In this document: piece after piece, positions 34,107 through 43,725 of the stretch
Position numbering within the stretch: the stretch's first letter is position 1
How the letters are laid out: each line of letters opens with the position of its first letter
DNA from: Flavobacterium sp. 83
Lineage (GTDB): Bacteria > Bacteroidota > Bacteroidia > Flavobacteriales > Flavobacteriaceae
Direction: 5' to 3'
Length of the DNA stretch: 64,000 bases
Assembly (NCBI RefSeq): GCF_000744835.1
Contig: NZ_JQMS01000001.1
Span: 3,286,001 to 3,350,000, forward strand
The notes under the pieces: generated by a model
Database searches by the model: none
What the model was told of the DNA's origin: nothing
What the model saw: the letters and a program-made list of their open reading frames with translations, nothing else
Made by a program: the position numbers and the translations under genes

Positions 34107-34147
34107 AAGGGGAGATTGTCATCGTTTTGATAGTTTCCCCTTTGTTT
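34107..34147 (+). terminator. intrinsic terminator of the outer-membrane protein gene
   Basis: AAGGGGA and TCCCCTT form the stem base, with a partly paired 23-base interior, followed by T-rich sequence. The rest of 34148-34395 is very AT-rich and shows no gene. Confidence 0.65.
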
Positions 34148-34395
34148 TATCTTAAATACTGGCATTATTAAACAATTATACCCTTTTAATCTATTTTATT
34201 TTCATTCCTTTTAAAAAAAATTATATTAAATTAATCACTATTATACATAAGATATTTAACAAAAAAAATAGTCCTCAGTTTAGATAAAAATTGTATTTTT
34301 AAGACTTGTTTAGCATTTTAAAAAATCTATTTAGCGCTTAGTTTTTAAAATTTGTATCTTAATAAAGTCAGAATAACAAATACCTTTTAAGCTCA

Positions 34396-35487
34396 ATGAC
34401 TATAAAAAAAAGAAATCCTGATTCAGGTCATACCTATCACTTCGATAATTTTTTTAACATATCCGCTGATTTTATTTGCATTGCAGGATTTGATGGCTAT
34501 TTCAAGAGAATAAATCCGGCTGTTTCAAAATTACTAGAGTATTCAGACGAGGAATTATATGCTCACCCCATCAGTAGTTTTGTTTATGCACCAGACCTTA
34601 AAATAACTATCGAAACCAGAGAACAAGTATATAAAAACAAACCGCTTTTAAATTTTGAAAATCGCTATTTAACTAAAAGTGGCGCCATTGTATGGTTATC
34701 TTGGACATCAATGCCTGTTGAAGATGAAAAATTAGTTTATGCTATTGCTAAAAACATTACTCATAAAAAAAGAGTGGAAGAAGAACGAAATTTACTTCTT
34801 ACAAATCTTACACAAATTAATAAAGAACTTACCGTTTTATCACACAAAACTTCCCATGATTTAAAGTCCCCTATTAATAATATGCTTTCGGTTTTTAGTC
34901 TTATTGATATTTCTAAAATTAATGATCCGGAAACCTTGGAATTAATTAACATTCTTAAATTAACCAGTGAAAATTTAAAACAGACTTTAAACGATTCGAT
35001 TGATGAATTAGTTAAAAATGAGAATGTACATACTCAAATCGAAGAAGTAAATTTAAATGAATCACTTAATGAAGTACTCGGCTCTATAAATTCACTAATA
35101 CGTGATTCGAAAGCAATTATTAATATTGATTTTACAGAATTTGAAAATATTACTTTTAACAGAGCGTATATCAAAAGTATTTTTTTGAATTTATTAACCA
35201 ATTCGATTAAATATTCTAAACCACATCTAGCTCCTATTATCTCTGTCCAATCAAAAAAAGTCAATGGTGTGAACCAATTAATTTTTTCTGATAATGGTCT
35301 TGGCTTCGATTTGGATAAAGTAAAAGATAAAATTTTTGGGTTGTATGAAAAATTCCACAGTAATATTGACAGTAATGGCATTGGATTGTATCTAGTGTAC
35401 AATCACATCACCAGCTTAGGCGGACGAATTGCTGTTGAAAGTAAAATTAATGAAGGTGCTACATTCACAATTTCTTTTAAATATTGA
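34396..35487 (+). CDS. PAS-domain sensor histidine kinase
   Basis: This 363-residue protein has one PAS domain (about residues 15-125, FDNFFNISADFICIAGFDGYFKRINPAVSKLLEYSDEE), a short coiled coil, and a HisKA-like helix with the phospho-acceptor His154 in TSHDLKSPINN. An HATPase domain follows, with the N box (FLNLLTNSIKYS), G1 (DNGLGFD) and G2 (GIGLYLVYN). No membrane segment is present, so it senses cytoplasmic signals or partners. No response regulator is adjacent, making it an orphan kinase. Confidence 0.9.
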   Translation: MTIKKRNPDSGHTYHFDNFFNISADFICIAGFDGYFKRINPAVSKLLEYSDEELYAHPISSFVYAPDLKITIETREQVYKNKPLLNFENRYLTKSGAIVWLSWTSMPVEDEKLVYAIAKNITHKKRVEEERNLLLTNLTQINKELTVLSHKTSHDLKSPINNMLSVFSLIDISKINDPETLELINILKLTSENLKQTLNDSIDELVKNENVHTQIEEVNLNESLNEVLGSINSLIRDSKAIINIDFTEFENITFNRAYIKSIFLNLLTNSIKYSKPHLAPIISVQSKKVNGVNQLIFSDNGLGFDLDKVKDKIFGLYEKFHSNIDSNGIGLYLVYNHITSLGGRIAVESKINEGATFTISFKY

Positions 35488-35518
35488 GAATTTAGCACCT
35501 TCTAAAATTGAAGTCTTT

Positions 35519-36887
35519 CTATTTTATTATACCATTCTGATCTATCAAATACAGTAGAGATGCCATTGTTGCAGCTCCTAATTCTAATTCTCTTTTATTA
35601 ATCGCGTCAAATTTATCGTTAAGAGCATGGTGATAATCAAAATAACGCTGAGAATCTGGCTTTAATCCTGCTTTTACAATTGTTTTTGAGGTTAAAGGTT
35701 CAATATCTGAACCACTATGTCCTTTTACAAAACTATGTATTAAGGTAATGTGGTCAAAAATGGTTGGTAAATTTTCATTTTAGATTGCTTATATTTCAGC
35801 ATCAAATTGAAGAGGAAGTTGGCTCTGCTGAGGAGCAACCAACCAGCAATAAGTTTGATGATTATACGATAATTGAAAGGATAGTTTTTTAGCTATCCTT
35901 ACCTCCATTTTCTTCATTCATAAAAAGGACTACTCGGATGGTATTTTTTGGTTTGTAACGCAAGTTTTTAAAGATATTTATCACTTCCATACTTTGAACA
36001 ACTCCTGCTCCATCATCATGGGAACCATCGGCTAAATCCCAAGAATCAAGATGTCCGCCTACAACCATAATATTTTCCGGATATTCGCTTCCTTTTATTT
36101 CTCCAATTACGTTATAAGATAATGCGTCTTCCATTTGTAGGCATGACATTTTCAAATGAAACTTCAAATTTGGATTATTTTTTAACGTTTTGCTCAACAA
36201 TTCTGCTCCATTCGTACTTATAGCTGCCGTAGGAATATATTGTGATTTTGGAATATCACCATAGCTTTGTGCTCCTGTATGAGGAAAATCATCTAATCTA
36301 AGATTCATGGAGCGAACAATAGTCCCTATAGCTCCAAATTTTGAAGCTTCTTTAGCACCAGCATATCTTTGATCGACACAACCGCCATAGGAAGTAAACG
36401 TTTCAATATTTTCAGGCTCCATTGGTCTATTAAAAAACACTATTTTTCCTTTTATTTTATTACCTAAAATTTCTAATTCCTTAATACTTTGTACTTCAAT
36501 TACTTCAGCAGTAAGGCCATTTTTCGGTGTTGCAACAGACCCTCCTAAAGCACAAACAGGAACATTTATTTTAGTTTTATTATATTGAATATAGGCTGTT
36601 TCTTTTTCACCACGAACCCATTTTGGCACCATCACTTCCTGAAGATAAACACGATCTAAACCCAGTGTTTCCAGTTGTGCTTTAGTATATTGAACCGCTT
36701 TCTCTGCACTGGCTGATCCTGATAAACGAGAACCTATTTTATTAGATAAATAATCCAACCAAGAATAACATTTAGAATTGGTTAATGATGATTTGTAAAT
36801 TTCTTTTATTTTTTTCTCTTCATTTGACTGGGCAAAAAGGGTAATTCCAGTAAACAATACTACCGTCAAAAATGCTTTTTCTCTCAT
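35519..36887 (-). pseudogene. M28-family aminopeptidase, interrupted
   Basis: The first part (ATG at 36885-36887, signal peptide ending LFAQS) carries the M28 metal ligands in VVGGHLDSWDLADGSHDDGAGVVQSME and RVVLFMNEENGG, and stops two codons after NEENGGK (stop 35889-35891). The C-terminal part resumes at about 35519-35775 with GHSGSDIEPLTSKTIVKAG, YFDYHHALNDKFDAINKRE (two more ligand regions) and ends IDQNGIIK. About 50-60 residues that normally lie between these are missing and replaced by about 100 bp of unrelated hairpin-rich DNA. The gene is inactive as read. Confidence 0.85.
35782..35886. repeat. hairpin-rich insert inside the M28 pseudogene
   Basis: It is bounded by the two M28 coding parts. 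On the minus strand it holds AGGATAG/CTATCCT around CTAAAAAA, directly after NEENGG, and a second hairpin (GTTG..GCTC / GAGCCAAC) around position 35825. It looks like a small palindromic element or an insertion-sequence remnant. No coding sequence is seen in it. Confidence 0.45.
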
Positions 36888-36983
36888 ACGTGATTGATTG
36901 TGATTCAAAAAATTATTGAAATTTAGTTTTTTTTTATATTCATTCCAAGTTCGACATTCCTGAATAATTATTTAATAAAAATC

Positions 36984-37019
36984 AAAAAAAATCCTGCAAG
37001 ATTTTAGACTTGCAGGATT
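36984..37019 (-). terminator. intrinsic terminator of the GH97 gene
   Basis: ATCCTGCAAG and CTTGCAGGAT form a perfect 10-bp stem, followed on the minus strand by eight T. It lies just after the GH97 stop and ends the polysaccharide locus. Confidence 0.85.
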
Positions 37020-37025
37020 ATCTAT

Positions 37026-39122
37026 TTAATTAATTAGTTCGAAACTTATTGCTGTTCCTCCACCTGGTGCCAGATTTAACCTAATTTTAGATTTATTAGT
37101 TACTATCATCGTTTTAATTTTATAAGCCATAGGATTCTTTTTCCAATCGGCATCTTTTGCATCTTCATAAATAATGGCTTTATACTTTTTACCTTTAGAA
37201 AGAAAGTCTAATTTTATTTCTGTTTTTCTAGCATTTTCATCCGTTATAGCTCCTAGAAACCAAGATTCTTTTCCTTTTGCTTTTCTTGCAATTGTTAAAT
37301 AATCTCCAGGCTCCGCTTGAAGGTATTTACTATCATCCCAATCTACTGCTACGTCTTTAATAAACTGGAAAGCATCTGGATACTTTTCATAATTTTCAAG
37401 TAAATCAGCTGCCATTTGGATTGGAGAATACATTGTTACATACAAAGCCAGTTGTTTTGCTAATGTTGTATGAACTTGCTCGGTTTTATTTTTGTCATAA
37501 TAACTCATTTTTATTTCAAAAATTCCAGGTGTATAATCCATTGGTCCTCCTAAAAGCCTTGTAAATGGTAAGATTGTTTCGTGCATTGGTGGATTTCCTA
37601 TACTCCATGCATTAAATTCAGTACCACGAGCGGCTTCGGCAGCAACATAATTTGGATACGTTCTTCCGTAACCTGTTGGGTGTGAAGACTCATGCGAATT
37701 CACCATCAATTTATAATCTGCAGCACGTCTTGCTACAAAATTAAAGTGGTTCACCATCGTTTGGCCATCATGAAATTCTCCACGAGGTATAATTTTACCC
37801 ACATAGCCCGTTTTTACTGCAGGATAATCGTATTTTTTCATCAAATCAAAAGCGCGATCTAAATGACGTTCATAATTTGCAACGGATCCTGAGGTTTCAT
37901 GATGCATAATCATTTTAACGTTTTTTGATTTGGCATAAGCCGAAATAGCAGCAATATCAAAATCCGGATATGGTGTTGTAAAATCGAAAACATCCTCTTT
38001 CCAGTTTCCTGACCAATCTTCCCAACCTACATCCCAACCTTCAACCAACACCCCATCGAAACCGTTTTTAGCAGCAAAATCAATGTATCGTTTAGTATTT
38101 TCAGTAGTGGCTCCGTGTCTTCCTGAGGCTTCTAATTTTGTTCCAAAGTTAGTAGCATTCTGAGAACCTGCATAATCCCAAGTCGATTTTCCAACATGCA
38201 TTTCCCACCAAATCCCAACATATTTCATTGGTTTTATCCAAGAAGTGTCATCAATTTTAGAAGGTTCATTTAGGTTTAAAATCATTTTAGAACTTACAAT
38301 ATCTCTTGCATCATCACTTACCATAATGGTCCTCCAAGGTGAAACGCAAGGAGTTTGCAAATAGGCTTTATCACCAATAGCATTTGGCACTAATTGAGCT
38401 GTCAATTTAAAGTTGTTGACATCTACATTCAAATGCATCACGGGATAATTGACTACTGCAGCTTCAAAAATATTAAGATACAATCCTGATGGCGATTTCA
38501 TCATCAAGGGTGTTTGAACAGTGTATTTACCAGGAATTGTTTTTACTCCAATTCCGTTGTTCATATTTATTTTAGAATTGTCAATTTCAGAAAATTTAGT
38601 TTCATTGTATTCATATTCATTACTGTCAAAATCTCCTGGAATCCAAAATACTTTATTGTTATCAGTCAAATTAAACTGAGTAACCTCATCTGAAATGATA
38701 AAATAATTTAAATCAGCTTGTTTTGGAAAATCATATCTAAAAGCAACTCCTTCATCAAAAGCTCTAAAAATGATATTCATTTTTACATGCGTTTCCTTTT
38801 GAATAAGAGAAACAATAAGTTCATTGTAATGATTAACTATATTAGCTTGTTCTCCTAAAACGGGTTTCCATAATTCGTTGAAAGTTGTTGATTTTGAACC
38901 TGCAATTTCAAAATTAGCGTCTAAGGCTGGTTTTTCTTTTAGTTTTATTCCCAAAGCACTTTCCTTAACGACTGCTTTGTCTTTATACTTTACTGAATAG
39001 ATTGGTTGTCCGTTAGTTGTTAATTTAAAATCAACAGCAATTTTACCAGAAGGAGATTGAACGTTTTGGGCACGTAACATACTTATGGTAAAGACAAATA
39101 AAAGTGATACTAAATATTTCAT
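37026..39122 (-). CDS. GH97-family glycoside hydrolase (SusB-like)
   Basis: This 698-residue protein starts at the ATG at 39120-39122; the open frame runs upstream through the terminator and promoter, which rules out an earlier start. After a signal peptide ending MLRAQ, it has the GH97 N-terminal beta-sandwich, then the TIM barrel with IKPMKYVGIWWEMHVGKSTWDY, FDGVLVEGWDVGWEDWSGNWKEDVFDF, and MVNSHESSHPTGYGRTYPN, and a C-terminal domain. A Gly stands where retaining GH97 enzymes have their Asp nucleophile (AVKTGYVG), and Glu residues in LVEGW and NSHES fit the inverting alpha-glucosidase branch. It is probably periplasmic and has its own promoter (39145-39152). Confidence 0.88.
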   Translation of the reverse strand: MKYLVSLLFVFTISMLRAQNVQSPSGKIAVDFKLTTNGQPIYSVKYKDKAVVKESALGIKLKEKPALDANFEIAGSKSTTFNELWKPVLGEQANIVNHYNELIVSLIQKETHVKMNIIFRAFDEGVAFRYDFPKQADLNYFIISDEVTQFNLTDNNKVFWIPGDFDSNEYEYNETKFSEIDNSKINMNNGIGVKTIPGKYTVQTPLMMKSPSGLYLNIFEAAVVNYPVMHLNVDVNNFKLTAQLVPNAIGDKAYLQTPCVSPWRTIMVSDDARDIVSSKMILNLNEPSKIDDTSWIKPMKYVGIWWEMHVGKSTWDYAGSQNATNFGTKLEASGRHGATTENTKRYIDFAAKNGFDGVLVEGWDVGWEDWSGNWKEDVFDFTTPYPDFDIAAISAYAKSKNVKMIMHHETSGSVANYERHLDRAFDLMKKYDYPAVKTGYVGKIIPRGEFHDGQTMVNHFNFVARRAADYKLMVNSHESSHPTGYGRTYPNYVAAEAARGTEFNAWSIGNPPMHETILPFTRLLGGPMDYTPGIFEIKMSYYDKNKTEQVHTTLAKQLALYVTMYSPIQMAADLLENYEKYPDAFQFIKDVAVDWDDSKYLQAEPGDYLTIARKAKGKESWFLGAITDENARKTEIKLDFLSKGKKYKAIIYEDAKDADWKKNPMAYKIKTMIVTNKSKIRLNLAPGGGTAISFELIN

Positions 39123-39144
39123 TTGGAATGTTTTTTTGAACTTA

Positions 39145-39152
39145 CGAATATA
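39145..39152 (-). promoter_or_regulatory. -7-like element TATATTCG of the GH97 gene
   Basis: One base from TAnnTTTG on the minus strand, 22 bp before the ATG at 39122, with TTTTGG about 17 bp further upstream as a possible -33 element. Together with the terminator just upstream, it suggests that GH97 can be transcribed apart from the susC operon. Confidence 0.45.
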
Positions 39153-39208
39153 GCTAAAATCTATAGTTCCCAAAAGGCCAAAATAAAAGAAATCTTCTTT
39201 TATTTTAT

Positions 39209-39241
39209 AAAAAAAACCCTTCGATATAAATACCGAAGGGT
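39209..39241 (-). terminator. intrinsic terminator after the GH3 gene
   Basis: ACCCTTCG and CGAAGGGT pair around an AT-rich loop, followed on the minus strand by eight T. It lies 25 bp after the GH3 stop and separates the susC-GH3 operon from GH97. Confidence 0.85.
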
Positions 39242-39265
39242 CGTCACTAAATAAACAAACCAAAT

Positions 39266-41566
39266 TTATTTAATCAACTCCAAACTAACTTTCTTCTCTG
39301 CATTAGAATCAGTGCCAACAAAAATTTGAAACGCACCCGGTTCAGCAATAAATTGTAAATCAGAATTATAAAACTTCAAATCTTCAACGGAAATTTCAAA
39401 ATTCACTGTTTGTTTTTCTCCTTTTTTAAGAGCAATTTTTTGAAATCCTTTCAACTCTTTTATAGGTCTTGTAACTGATCCCACTAAATCTCTTATGTAC
39501 AATTGAACCACTTCTTTACCATCGTAATTTCCAGTATTGGTAACAGCAACAGTAACATTTACTTTTTGGTTAAAATTAATTTTATCCGATGAAATTTTCA
39601 GATTCGAATAGTCGAATGTGGTATAACTCAATCCAAAACCAAATGGAAATAAAGGCTCGTTTCTTTCATCGATATAATTAGACCTGAATTTTTCGAATTT
39701 TCCTTCTTTGTTCCCTAATGGTCTTCCTGTATTTTTTTGATTGTAATAAATAGGTACTTGCCCCACACTTCTAGGGAAAGTAGCTGTCAATTTTCCAGAA
39801 GGATTTTCGTTTCCAAACAAAACGTCAGCAATAGCACTTCCTGCTTCACTTCCTGCAAACCAGACATTAAGAATTGCCGGAACAGTTTCATTTTCTTGAT
39901 TTAAAACTAACGGACGACCGTCAAATAAAACTAAAACCACTGGTTTTCCTGTTTTCAATAATGCTTGTAATAAATCTTTTTGAGCTTGTGGAATTTCAAG
40001 ATTGGTTCGGCTACTGCTTTCTCCACTCATTTCTGCTGATTCCCCAATTGCTGCAATAATCACATCGGATTGATTGGCAATTTTCAAAGCTTCTGCCAAT
40101 AATTCTTCAGTAGTTCTGCTATCGCGGTGCAAGGTTTTTCCAAACATGGTCGCTTTTTCCTCGAAAGCTGCATCATAATCTAAATTACTTCCTTTAGCAT
40201 AAAGCACTTTTGCAGTAGTTCCAACTACTTCTTTGATTCCGGCTACTAATGAAACCGATGTTTGCATATTAGTTGCAACACTCCAAGTACCCGCCATATT
40301 TTCTTTGGCATCAGCCAAAGGTCCTATCACGGCAACAGTTCCTGATTTTTTTAAAGGAAGTAATTGGTTTTGGTTTTTAAGTAAAACCAAAGATTGAGCA
40401 GCAATTTTTCTGGCTTCGGCTCTATTACTGCTTGTGAAAATTTCTGTTTTTGCTCTTTTTACATCACAATATTTGTAAGGATCTTGAAACAATCCTAAAT
40501 CATATTTGGCATTCAATATAAGTCGAACCGCATTATCAATTGTTTCAATACTAACTTTTCCTTCATCTAATGATTTTTTTAAAGTAGTGAGGAATCCCTC
40601 TCCGACCATATCCATTTCAACTCCTGCATTTAAAGCCAACGCAGAAACAGTTTGCAAATCGCCCATTCCGTGTTGAATCATTTCAGGAATTCCTGTGAAA
40701 TCAGTAACTACAAAACCTTTAAAACCCCATTGTTTTCTCAACACATCAGTCATCAACCATTTGTTTCCAGTTGCCGGAATTCCGTCAATTTCATTAAAAG
40801 ATGCCATCGCTGAACCTACGCCCGCATCAACAGCTGCTTTGTAGGGAGGAAAATAATCATTGTACATTTTTATGTGACTCATATCAACCGTATTGTAATC
40901 ACGTCCTGCCTCAGGCGCACCATATAAGGCAAAATGTTTTACACAGGATAAAATGGTATTGTTTTTTGACAAATCATCTTGTTGGTATCCATGAACCATT
41001 GCTTTTGCAATTTGGCTTCCCAAAAAAGGGTCTTCACCCGAACCTTCAGAAACTCTTCCCCAACGCGGATCGCGAGAAATATCAACCATAGGAGAAAAAG
41101 TCCAGTTGATTCCATCAGCACTAGCTTCCTGAGCTGCAATTTGAGCACTTCTTTCAATCAGTTTCATGTCCCAGGTACAAGACAATCCAAGAGGAATAGG
41201 AAAAGTCGTTTCATAGCCATGAATTACGTCCATTCCAAAAAGTAATGGGATTTTCAATCGGCTTTTTTCAACCGCAATCTTTTGTACTTCTTTAATTTTC
41301 TGAACTGACTTTATATTGAATAAACCACCTACTTTACCTTCTTCAATATTTTTAGCTACATTGGAACTATTGGCAGCTCCAGTTGTAATATCGCCCGAAG
41401 TAGGCAAATTCAATTGCCCTATTTTTTCTTCCAAAGTCATTTTCGAAAGTAACTCTGCTACAAATTCAGTTTTGGGTTTAATTTTAACCGTCTTTTTAGC
41501 AGTCTTTTTTTGGCTGTAACCAAAAAGAGAAAAACCTAAGAGAAGTATAATTAGCTTAATTTTCAT
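39266..41566 (-). CDS. GH3-family beta-glucosidase
   Basis: This 766-residue protein has a signal peptide (ending LFGYSQ), the GH3 TIM barrel with the KHFALYG motif (residues 210-216), and the nucleophile Asp289 in GFVVTDFTG. An alpha/beta sandwich follows with IGESAEMSGESSSRTNLEIP and VLFDGRPLVL, and a C-terminal fibronectin-III-like domain (VTVAVTNTGNYDGKEVVQLYIRDL). It resembles periplasmic BglX-type enzymes that release glucose from beta-glucan oligosaccharides. In this locus it probably finishes what the GH144-like enzyme starts. It follows the esterase gene by 3 bp. Confidence 0.92.
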   Translation of the reverse strand: MKIKLIILLLGFSLFGYSQKKTAKKTVKIKPKTEFVAELLSKMTLEEKIGQLNLPTSGDITTGAANSSNVAKNIEEGKVGGLFNIKSVQKIKEVQKIAVEKSRLKIPLLFGMDVIHGYETTFPIPLGLSCTWDMKLIERSAQIAAQEASADGINWTFSPMVDISRDPRWGRVSEGSGEDPFLGSQIAKAMVHGYQQDDLSKNNTILSCVKHFALYGAPEAGRDYNTVDMSHIKMYNDYFPPYKAAVDAGVGSAMASFNEIDGIPATGNKWLMTDVLRKQWGFKGFVVTDFTGIPEMIQHGMGDLQTVSALALNAGVEMDMVGEGFLTTLKKSLDEGKVSIETIDNAVRLILNAKYDLGLFQDPYKYCDVKRAKTEIFTSSNRAEARKIAAQSLVLLKNQNQLLPLKKSGTVAVIGPLADAKENMAGTWSVATNMQTSVSLVAGIKEVVGTTAKVLYAKGSNLDYDAAFEEKATMFGKTLHRDSRTTEELLAEALKIANQSDVIIAAIGESAEMSGESSSRTNLEIPQAQKDLLQALLKTGKPVVLVLFDGRPLVLNQENETVPAILNVWFAGSEAGSAIADVLFGNENPSGKLTATFPRSVGQVPIYYNQKNTGRPLGNKEGKFEKFRSNYIDERNEPLFPFGFGLSYTTFDYSNLKISSDKINFNQKVNVTVAVTNTGNYDGKEVVQLYIRDLVGSVTRPIKELKGFQKIALKKGEKQTVNFEISVEDLKFYNSDLQFIAEPGAFQIFVGTDSNAEKKVSLELIK

Positions 41567-41569
41567 TTT

Positions 41570-42268
41570 TTATTTTTTTATTTGTTTAAACATCCAATCG
41601 TAAATTTCTTGGTTGTCATATACTCTTGACCAACTGTCATGACCTGCATCATCAAAGATGGTTAGTTCGACATTACCATTACACTTTTTTAGTTCTTTAT
41701 AAATGGCTATTGCATAATCTGGATTTACAACATCATCCATCAAACCGTGAAAAGCCCGAGTAGGAATTGCCGCAATTTTACACGCTTCTTCTAATTGAAT
41801 CAAATCTACAAATCCCGAAATTGGAACTATTGCAGCAAACATATCAGGATGTGCAAAAGCCAGATTCCAAGTTCCCCAGCCACCTAAACTCAATCCGGTA
41901 AGGTAAATTCGGTTTGGATCAATATTGTTTTCTTTTTGAATTTTTAAAATCAAACGGTACAATACCTCATTATTCCATTCTTCGTTTTCAGGGCATTGCG
42001 GTGCCAAAATGTATGCATCGAGTTCGTGGTTTTTAATGTATTTAAAAGGTCCATGAATTTTTACTTTTTCGATATCAGTTCCTTTTTCACCTGAACCATG
42101 AAGAAAAATAATCAAAGGCTTTTTATCTTTAGTATTCGCCGGAATGTGCAATGCATAACCCATTTCGTGTTTTTGCACGATTTCGGTTTTCATTTTCCCG
42201 TTTACCTCCGATTGTGAAAAGGCATTCCATGAAAACAAAAAGGCAATTATTATAATTGTATATTTCAT
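41570..42268 (-). CDS. periplasmic alpha/beta-hydrolase (esterase) of the glucan locus
   Basis: This 232-residue protein has a signal peptide ending NAFSQ. The esterase motifs are LIIFLHGSGEKG (oxyanion region), Ser127 in TGLSLGGWGTW, an Asp in GLMDDVVNP, and a His in DDAGHDSW. Such proteins are often found in polysaccharide loci, where they may remove acyl groups from the glycan. It is in an operon with GH144 (6 bp upstream) and GH3 (3 bp downstream). Confidence 0.85.
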   Translation of the reverse strand: MKYTIIIIAFLFSWNAFSQSEVNGKMKTEIVQKHEMGYALHIPANTKDKKPLIIFLHGSGEKGTDIEKVKIHGPFKYIKNHELDAYILAPQCPENEEWNNEVLYRLILKIQKENNIDPNRIYLTGLSLGGWGTWNLAFAHPDMFAAIVPISGFVDLIQLEEACKIAAIPTRAFHGLMDDVVNPDYAIAIYKELKKCNGNVELTIFDDAGHDSWSRVYDNQEIYDWMFKQIKK

Positions 42269-42274
42269 AATTCT

Positions 42275-43648
42275 TTAAAAATTATATTTCCCGGAATGAA
42301 ATCCCAATTTAATTAAACCTTGTTTTACCTCTGGTGCATTCATAAATAACTTCCATAATAAACCCGTACGATAGTTCTCTAACATAACCATTTCAGGTCC
42401 TTGATCGATTGCTAAATAACGTTGAGCTGTCCACTTGAATTGTAAACTATGAGCATCATAAAATCCGGCAACACCCCAAGTATCCGTTTTATAATTCTCA
42501 TATAAATTTCGTATGAAAGCATTAGATTCTGCAGGTGTGTATACAATAGAACTTATCGCCGCTGTAGGAGAAATAACTCCTTTATCATTGCTTGGCATGT
42601 GTGCATCATAACCTATTGATTCATCACCATTTCGAGAATAAGAAGCGGTTAATCCCCAATAATTGGGACTATATCCTTCATATTTTTTAGGGTTTGCAAT
42701 ACAATATAAATAATCAATTTTGACTTGATTGTAATTCAGATCCCAATAATTTGCATACTGATCTGTCAATTGATTTGGGTCAAGTCCTAAATAAGAATAG
42801 TGAGCCCAAAATAATGGACCTCCAAACTCTTCTGCCCCATTATGTTTTAAAATTAATGGCAAATTATATTTGGTTTTAGTCGAAACGATACCTCCACCCC
42901 TCGCCCAGCCTTGATGATAAGCAACTGGGTCAATTGCATGAGTTGGTGATGCTGCAGCCATAACATAAGTGATCAAACATTCATTATAACCTTCCAAGGC
43001 AAAATTCATATCCCAGTTATAATTAGGTGACCAATGCCAAAATAATTTATTTTGATTATTAGTATACCATTCCCAATCAATACCTTTCCAAAGAGTATCG
43101 TATTTTTGAGCTAATAATTGCTCCTCTTTAGTTCCATTTTTAAGATATTCTCTAACGGTAATAATTCCTGCTGCCAAAAAAGAAGTTTCTACTAAATCAC
43201 CACCATTATCCTTTATTCCAAACGGTTTTACTTTTCCCGTATTTCCATCAATCCAATGTGACCATGCTCCATGAAAACGATCTGCATTAACTAGAAAATT
43301 TTCAATTTTATTCAGTCTAGCTATACCTTGTTCTTTAGTTATATAACCTCTAGACATTGCCGAAACAAGAGCCATAAGCCCAAAACCAGACCCTCCTGTT
43401 GTTACTATATTCGCATCATTTTCAGGATAAATTCCATTAGGATGATACCGTTCTCTAGCCATCCCTGAATTAGGTTCAGCATAATCCCAGAAATAAGCAA
43501 ATGTTTGCTTCTGCACGATATCTATAAGTTCCTCATCTGTTAATGCTGTAGCAGGTGGACTTACAACTATACTTGTATTTGGCTTATCTGCAGAGGATGC
43601 ACAGCCTAAAAAAGTAAAAATCAGGAATGAAACTATAATTTTAATCAT
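42275..43648 (-). CDS. GH144-like glucanase (glycoamylase-family lipoprotein)
   Basis: This 457-residue protein has a lipoprotein signal (IFTFLGCAS, Cys16) and one large (alpha/alpha)6-barrel domain: FAYFWDYAEPNSGMARERYHP, WSHWIDGNTGKVKPFGIKDNGGDLVETSFLAAGII, NFALEGYNECLITYVMAAASPTHAID, GGPLFWAHYSYLGLDP, and WGVAGFYDAHSLQF at the end. The pattern is that of the Glycoamylase (PF10091) domain, whose characterised bacterial members in GH144 are endo-beta-1,2-glucanases. With SusCD and GH3 next to it, beta-1,2-glucan or a related glucan is the best guess for substrate. Confidence 0.82.
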   Translation of the reverse strand: MIKIIVSFLIFTFLGCASSADKPNTSIVVSPPATALTDEELIDIVQKQTFAYFWDYAEPNSGMARERYHPNGIYPENDANIVTTGGSGFGLMALVSAMSRGYITKEQGIARLNKIENFLVNADRFHGAWSHWIDGNTGKVKPFGIKDNGGDLVETSFLAAGIITVREYLKNGTKEEQLLAQKYDTLWKGIDWEWYTNNQNKLFWHWSPNYNWDMNFALEGYNECLITYVMAAASPTHAIDPVAYHQGWARGGGIVSTKTKYNLPLILKHNGAEEFGGPLFWAHYSYLGLDPNQLTDQYANYWDLNYNQVKIDYLYCIANPKKYEGYSPNYWGLTASYSRNGDESIGYDAHMPSNDKGVISPTAAISSIVYTPAESNAFIRNLYENYKTDTWGVAGFYDAHSLQFKWTAQRYLAIDQGPEMVMLENYRTGLLWKLFMNAPEVKQGLIKLGFHSGKYNF

Positions 43649-43678
43649 TTGGAAATTTTATAATATTTATAAAAATAT

Positions 43679-43718
43679 ACACTCCTTACTTCTAAAAAAA
43701 ATAAGAAATAAGGAGTGT
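43679..43718 (-). promoter_or_regulatory. intercistronic hairpin between susD and the GH144 gene
   Basis: ACACTCCTTA and TAAGGAGTGT form a 10-bp stem around an A-rich 20-base loop. On the minus strand it is followed by TATATTTTTA, a weak T-run. It may be an attenuator or an mRNA-stabilising structure that keeps susCD expression above that of the enzymes. Confidence 0.6.
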
Positions 43719-43725
43719 TTTTTAA

